DNA of 64,000 nucleotides from Tilletiaria anomala UBC 951. Its lineage: Eukaryota; Basidiomycota; Exobasidiomycetes; Georgefischeriales; Tilletiariaceae. The notes below the pieces were generated by a model, which did no database searches, was not told the origin of the DNA, and worked only from the letters and a program-made list of their open reading frames with translations. Position numbers and translations under genes: made by a program. Of the stretch, positions 58,301-64,000 are shown one piece after another. Within the stretch, counting starts at the first letter, position 1. The number at the start of each line of letters is the position of its first letter. The stretch lies in NCBI RefSeq assembly GCF_000711695.1, contig NW_013546991.1, forward strand, positions 91,450-155,449, written 5' to 3'.

Positions 58301-58920
58301 CTACGCGGCGATCATTTCCATAACGTGAAGCAATGGTGGATACCATACCAAACAGTCGACGGCGCGCTCGGCGCTACAAGGTACGGCACGGAAGGCAGCA
58401 AAGTGAGCTAGGGGAACGATGGTTTCGAGGGCGCCAAGTCCCACAGCGCATTGAAGCAACCGGAGTAGTATTCGTCTCGCGGGCCGTGAAGGTTGAGTAC
58501 TATCCGCATATCCTGCTTCCAGCACGGGAGGGTTTGAATGAGATACAAATGCCGCACTTGATACCGACAATGAACTGACTTCTAAACCCGGGCCGCGGAA
58601 GGGCATTACCCATCCCCCCCTCGTTGTTGGCAGCAAACCTCTTAGGGTTAGGCTTAGAAGCAAAAAAAATCACACAATGGAGCATTGGGCTCCCAGTTGA
58701 GCATATTTCTTCAAGTATTCAACATGCCAGAATCCCCAATTATGGGGTGGTTGTTTTAATGTTTACATTCAGAATGGTTACTGCGCTTTCACTCAAGGAC
58801 GACTCTCATCAAATTGACTTCTATTTGATTTTGCCAAACACAATAGTCGGTAGACACTCGCCATCCAATCATCCAATCAGAAAAAAGGACTTGCTAAGTT
58901 CTCCTCACTGATTTCCATTT
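55318..58920. other. Subtelomeric 3.6-kb region with possible coding relics
   Basis: No intact gene was recognised. Short fragments look protein-like but are isolated. On the minus strand 56407-56219 reads LDPNTGLAGAEVMNMCLVGS and continues for about 40 residues. Also on the minus strand, 57117-56920 reads VDGVSAAAAQAGALPYFASR. On the plus strand 57208-57405 reads FGIGVNTDISAGRALVYIRS, followed 60 bp later by 57469-57657. They do not join into one frame by obvious splices. They may be decayed genes or mobile-element remains. From about 58.6 kb the sequence turns clearly more AT-rich. Confidence 0.4.
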
Positions 58921-60697
58921 TCAAGCGGCGAGAGCGGCCACAGGGACCGACAAGATTCCACCTTCTTCAGCAACTTTGCGTTGATAGGCGGCAATCTCTT
59001 TTTGCTTGGCTTCGGGATCAGTGACGTCTGCATCGGGCTGCCATGAAAGGAAGCTGTTCGTCGCATTGGGCTCAAAGTCCGGCGCGACAATACCAAGTCG
59101 CTTTGAGTACTTCGTCACCTTGGCCCAGTCGCGAGGAACTGTGCGCCAGATCAAATGTGGAAGGGGTGAAACGGGAAAGGATGCTCCAGCAGACTCCCGA
59201 GAACCCGGGAAACTTGTTCCAAATGCCACTCACCATTTGCACAATCCTTACTCATATAGGCAAAGGATCGCTCAAAAATCTTGGCATTCACGGGCGTGTC
59301 CATGATTTTTTTGTAAGCCTTGAATTCTTCCCAAGCCTGTCTGGGGTTGACATGCAAGAAGTCGGAAGCTTTTTTGACGGCACGCATAAATGCGCGAACC
59401 TTGGCTGGCTCTCGTTGGATGAATTCATCATTTCCGATAAAGAGGATCGTGCAAAAACAGCAGCAGCCCAGCTCGGCGAGCTCATCGATACGCAACATCT
59501 TGACATCCGTAGTGGGTCGTCCCTGTGTCTTGCACCACTCTTCCAACTCGACCTTGAAGTGAGGATGGGAGGGGGTTAAAATGAAGTAGATGTGAGCAAA
59601 CATGTGACATGCCTTAAAAATGAAATGGAATGACGCACCATCTGCACATTCTCAAGACCAATGGCTGCATGAACACGACCGGTTTGAATAGCCTCGGTGG
59701 CAGACATGCCAACACGAACCGCCTCATAGTCATTTGGCGTCATGCCAAAGTGACGAGTGAGCCTGCGAAAAAAGAGGTGCTGAGTCATTCACTTTTGCTC
59801 AGCAGGGAAGTGTGGAAATAAAAAAGGAAACCACATCATGGCCCATGCCAAGCCACTGGTCAAAGCTCACTCATCAATCTGAATCTTGCCAAATTCTCCA
59901 ACATATCCAATTCGCTTGCCCTTAAGACTGCGGAAATCGGACGTGATGCCAGAGCCTTCCAAGTAAATGACACCAGTGAAGCTGCAGGGGAGCTCACCCG
60001 GAGGGATTGGTCATTTCGGAGTTGGTGCCAAGAGGTCAAAAAACTTGACATCTTTTGGCGGCACTCACGGCTCATCCATCAAGGTGCCGATGCTGGTCAC
60101 TGGGAACCCGCGAGCTTTGGCAGCGATGGTATGGATCATCTTTTTTTTTTCAGGGAAAACGGCAACTCCACCCGTCATTTAAATGGTCCAACTCTCTGTA
60201 AGAAGCTGCACTCACAGCTTTGAGGCCCATGTCAGCTTTGCCGCTGCCAATGATTTCCGTCTGCTCGAGGCAACGAGGCAAGAGAAAAGTTCAATCAAGG
60301 AAGTTTGATTCGTGGTATCGCATCGAGAAGACGCGGGGTACTACGCACCACGTCGGATGGGTCATTGGGCTCGAGAAGAGCGACCTTGATGCCTTCTTCG
60401 GCAAAGAAGCCCTGATTTCATCATAAGAACATACAAGAATGAAAATAAATAACCAAAAAATTAGAGACAAGTTTCATGCAGCGGTGGCGTCAACGGTAGC
60501 AAATGCTCTTAAACATACGCACCTTTGACTGAGCAAGAAAAACTGGTGCATGGTAGCTGGAGCAAATCGCGTCAGATGTTTTACATTATATCATTAAAAA
60601 ATGGTCGGAGTAGGAGCAATGCTGCTCTGACAAGAAGACGGCTGACTCACGGAATGGCATGCCAGTTGAAAAGGAAGGTAATCTTATCAGAAGCCAT
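58921..60697 (-). CDS. THI5: 4-amino-5-hydroxymethyl-2-methylpyrimidine phosphate synthase (Thi5/NMT1)
   Basis: Nine exons (60697-60651, 60556-60523, 60411-60349, 60260-60216, 60139-60069, 59981-59871, 59762-59639, 59552-59234, 59138-58921) join to 343 aa, against 340 in yeast. The protein builds the thiamine pyrimidine from PLP and an active-site His in a single-turnover, iron-dependent reaction. The residues used in yeast fall at the same numbers here: K62 and H66 (GLKAMIH) and C195-C199 (GCCCFC). Other motifs are [40 protein letters not shown] and [12 protein letters not shown]. It lies 1.2 kb from THI4 in divergent orientation, so the two precursor branches are neighbours. No TPP riboswitch core was seen in the introns or flanks. 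High intron number for a 1-kb gene. Confidence 0.95.
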
Positions 60698-63223
<2,526 letters not shown>

Positions 63224-63906
63224 AAAAGAATTAACGGCTAACGCGCTGTAGTGTCGCTAGTATTCCAAATGGAAATAAAAGTAGAAAATAATTAGTGCGC
63301 TTCTGCACTTGCCAAGGCCCGCGAAAAGGCGGTGATCCCAAAGTAGAGGGGTCGTCCTTTCCTTATCGCAGGTTTGCTCTCGACAAGTCTCAAAGCTAGA
63401 AGCTATCCTCATCACTTTTAAGGCGGGTTGGCAACATGGACTTTTAAGGCGGGTTGGCAACATGAACTTGATAGGCGGGTTGGCAACATGAACTTGATAG
63501 GCGGGTTAGCAACTTGAACGTGATAGTCAACGGACTGTCAAGATGGCCTCCCGAAACCTGAATTAACATTGAGGCTTGGGGAGAAGCAGATAGACGATGG
63601 TTACGAGCCCAAATCATAGCATTGGTTCCACATGTCCGACAGGCGCCAAATCGTGATGGGTAAATCATCTGTCGATCAGCGGTTCGTTACGTGAATTGTT
63701 GTCTTTCGAAGCCGTAAGCAAAATAAACATTTTTGGCAGAATACAGAATATTTCCAAATCTAGAACCAGGAAGATGAAGCGGGTTTGCTCGTGATTTCTC
63801 TTTTGACGTGACACAGCCACGGTATTTTTATTTCAAGGGTTACAATCCAGAACATTGGCAACTTCGTCTTTATTATAGAGACACGCAGAACGAATGAGTT
63901 TGAAAA
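63224..63906. other. Subtelomeric spacer between THI4 and the telomere
   Basis: About 680 bp without a gene. It holds a 4 x 26-bp tandem repeat at 63421-63524, listed separately, and otherwise AT-rich unique sequence. Confidence 0.6.
63421..63524 (+). repeat. 4 x 26-bp subtelomeric tandem repeat
   Basis: Four adjacent 26-bp units share the core AGGCGGGTTGGCAACATGAA. Units 2 and 3 are identical. Unit 1 differs in its last bases, and unit 4 differs in a few positions (GGTTAGCAACTTGAACG). The array starts about 200 bp after THI4 and ends about 380 bp before the telomere. Confidence 0.9.
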
Positions 63907-64000
63907 GGGTTAGGGTTAGGGTTAGGGTTAGGGTTAGGGTTAGGGTTAGGGTTAGGGTTAGGGTTAGGGTTAGGGTTAGGGTTAGGGTTAGGGTTAGGGT
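63907..64000 (+). repeat. Telomere, TTAGGG array
   Basis: Nearly 16 perfect TTAGGG units run to the last base of the window, G-rich strand 5' to 3' toward the end. This marks a right chromosome end. The repeat is the canonical vertebrate/filamentous-fungal type. The true length is unknown because the window stops inside it. Confidence 0.99.

Overview
This window is the right-hand end of a fungal chromosome. It closes on a terminal TTAGGG array, and almost every gene is broken by short GT-AG introns of about 57-120 bp. Gene content fits a filamentous or dimorphic fungus: a Spa2 polarity scaffold, an ER Lhs1 chaperone with a C-terminal HEEL signal, cytochrome b2 and a Dit1-type enzyme. The intron-dense, GC-rich style suggests a basidiomycete, perhaps Ustilaginomycotina, but I cannot prove the phylum from the sequence. 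Exon joins were worked out by hand from splice sites, reading phase and family conservation.

Region 1 (1-35.6 kb) is housekeeping and metabolic. It holds a Sec14/CRAL-TRIO protein (-), a purine permease of the UapA type (-), a Dur3 urea permease (+), nicotinate phosphoribosyltransferase (-), mitochondrial malic enzyme (+), L-lactate dehydrogenase/cytochrome b2 (-), a small secreted protein (+), ribokinase (-), Lhs1 (-), rRNA-processing Efg1 (-) and Spa2 (-). The purine and urea permeases are divergent neighbours and share an upstream region with several GATA sites, which suggests nitrogen control.

Region 2 (38.5-55.3 kb) looks like a specialised-metabolite cluster built on a Dit1/PvcA-type isocyanide synthase. 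Its companions are a UDP-glycosyltransferase, a cytochrome P450, a SAM methyltransferase and a full-length ABCB exporter. An Atg22-like permease sits head to head with the synthase. The likely chemistry is conversion of an amino-acid amine to an isocyanide, then oxidation, methylation and/or glycosylation, and export. The product is unknown. Several promoter-type repeats and a shared 11-bp motif occur in and around this cluster.

Region 3 (55.3-64 kb) is subtelomeric. About 3.5 kb shows only fragments of possible coding sequence. It is followed by a divergent thiamine pair: THI5/NMT1 (pyrimidine branch) and THI4 (thiazole branch). Both appear intact and keep the residues that are the suicide substrates in yeast. 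After them come a 4 x 26-bp tandem repeat and the telomere.
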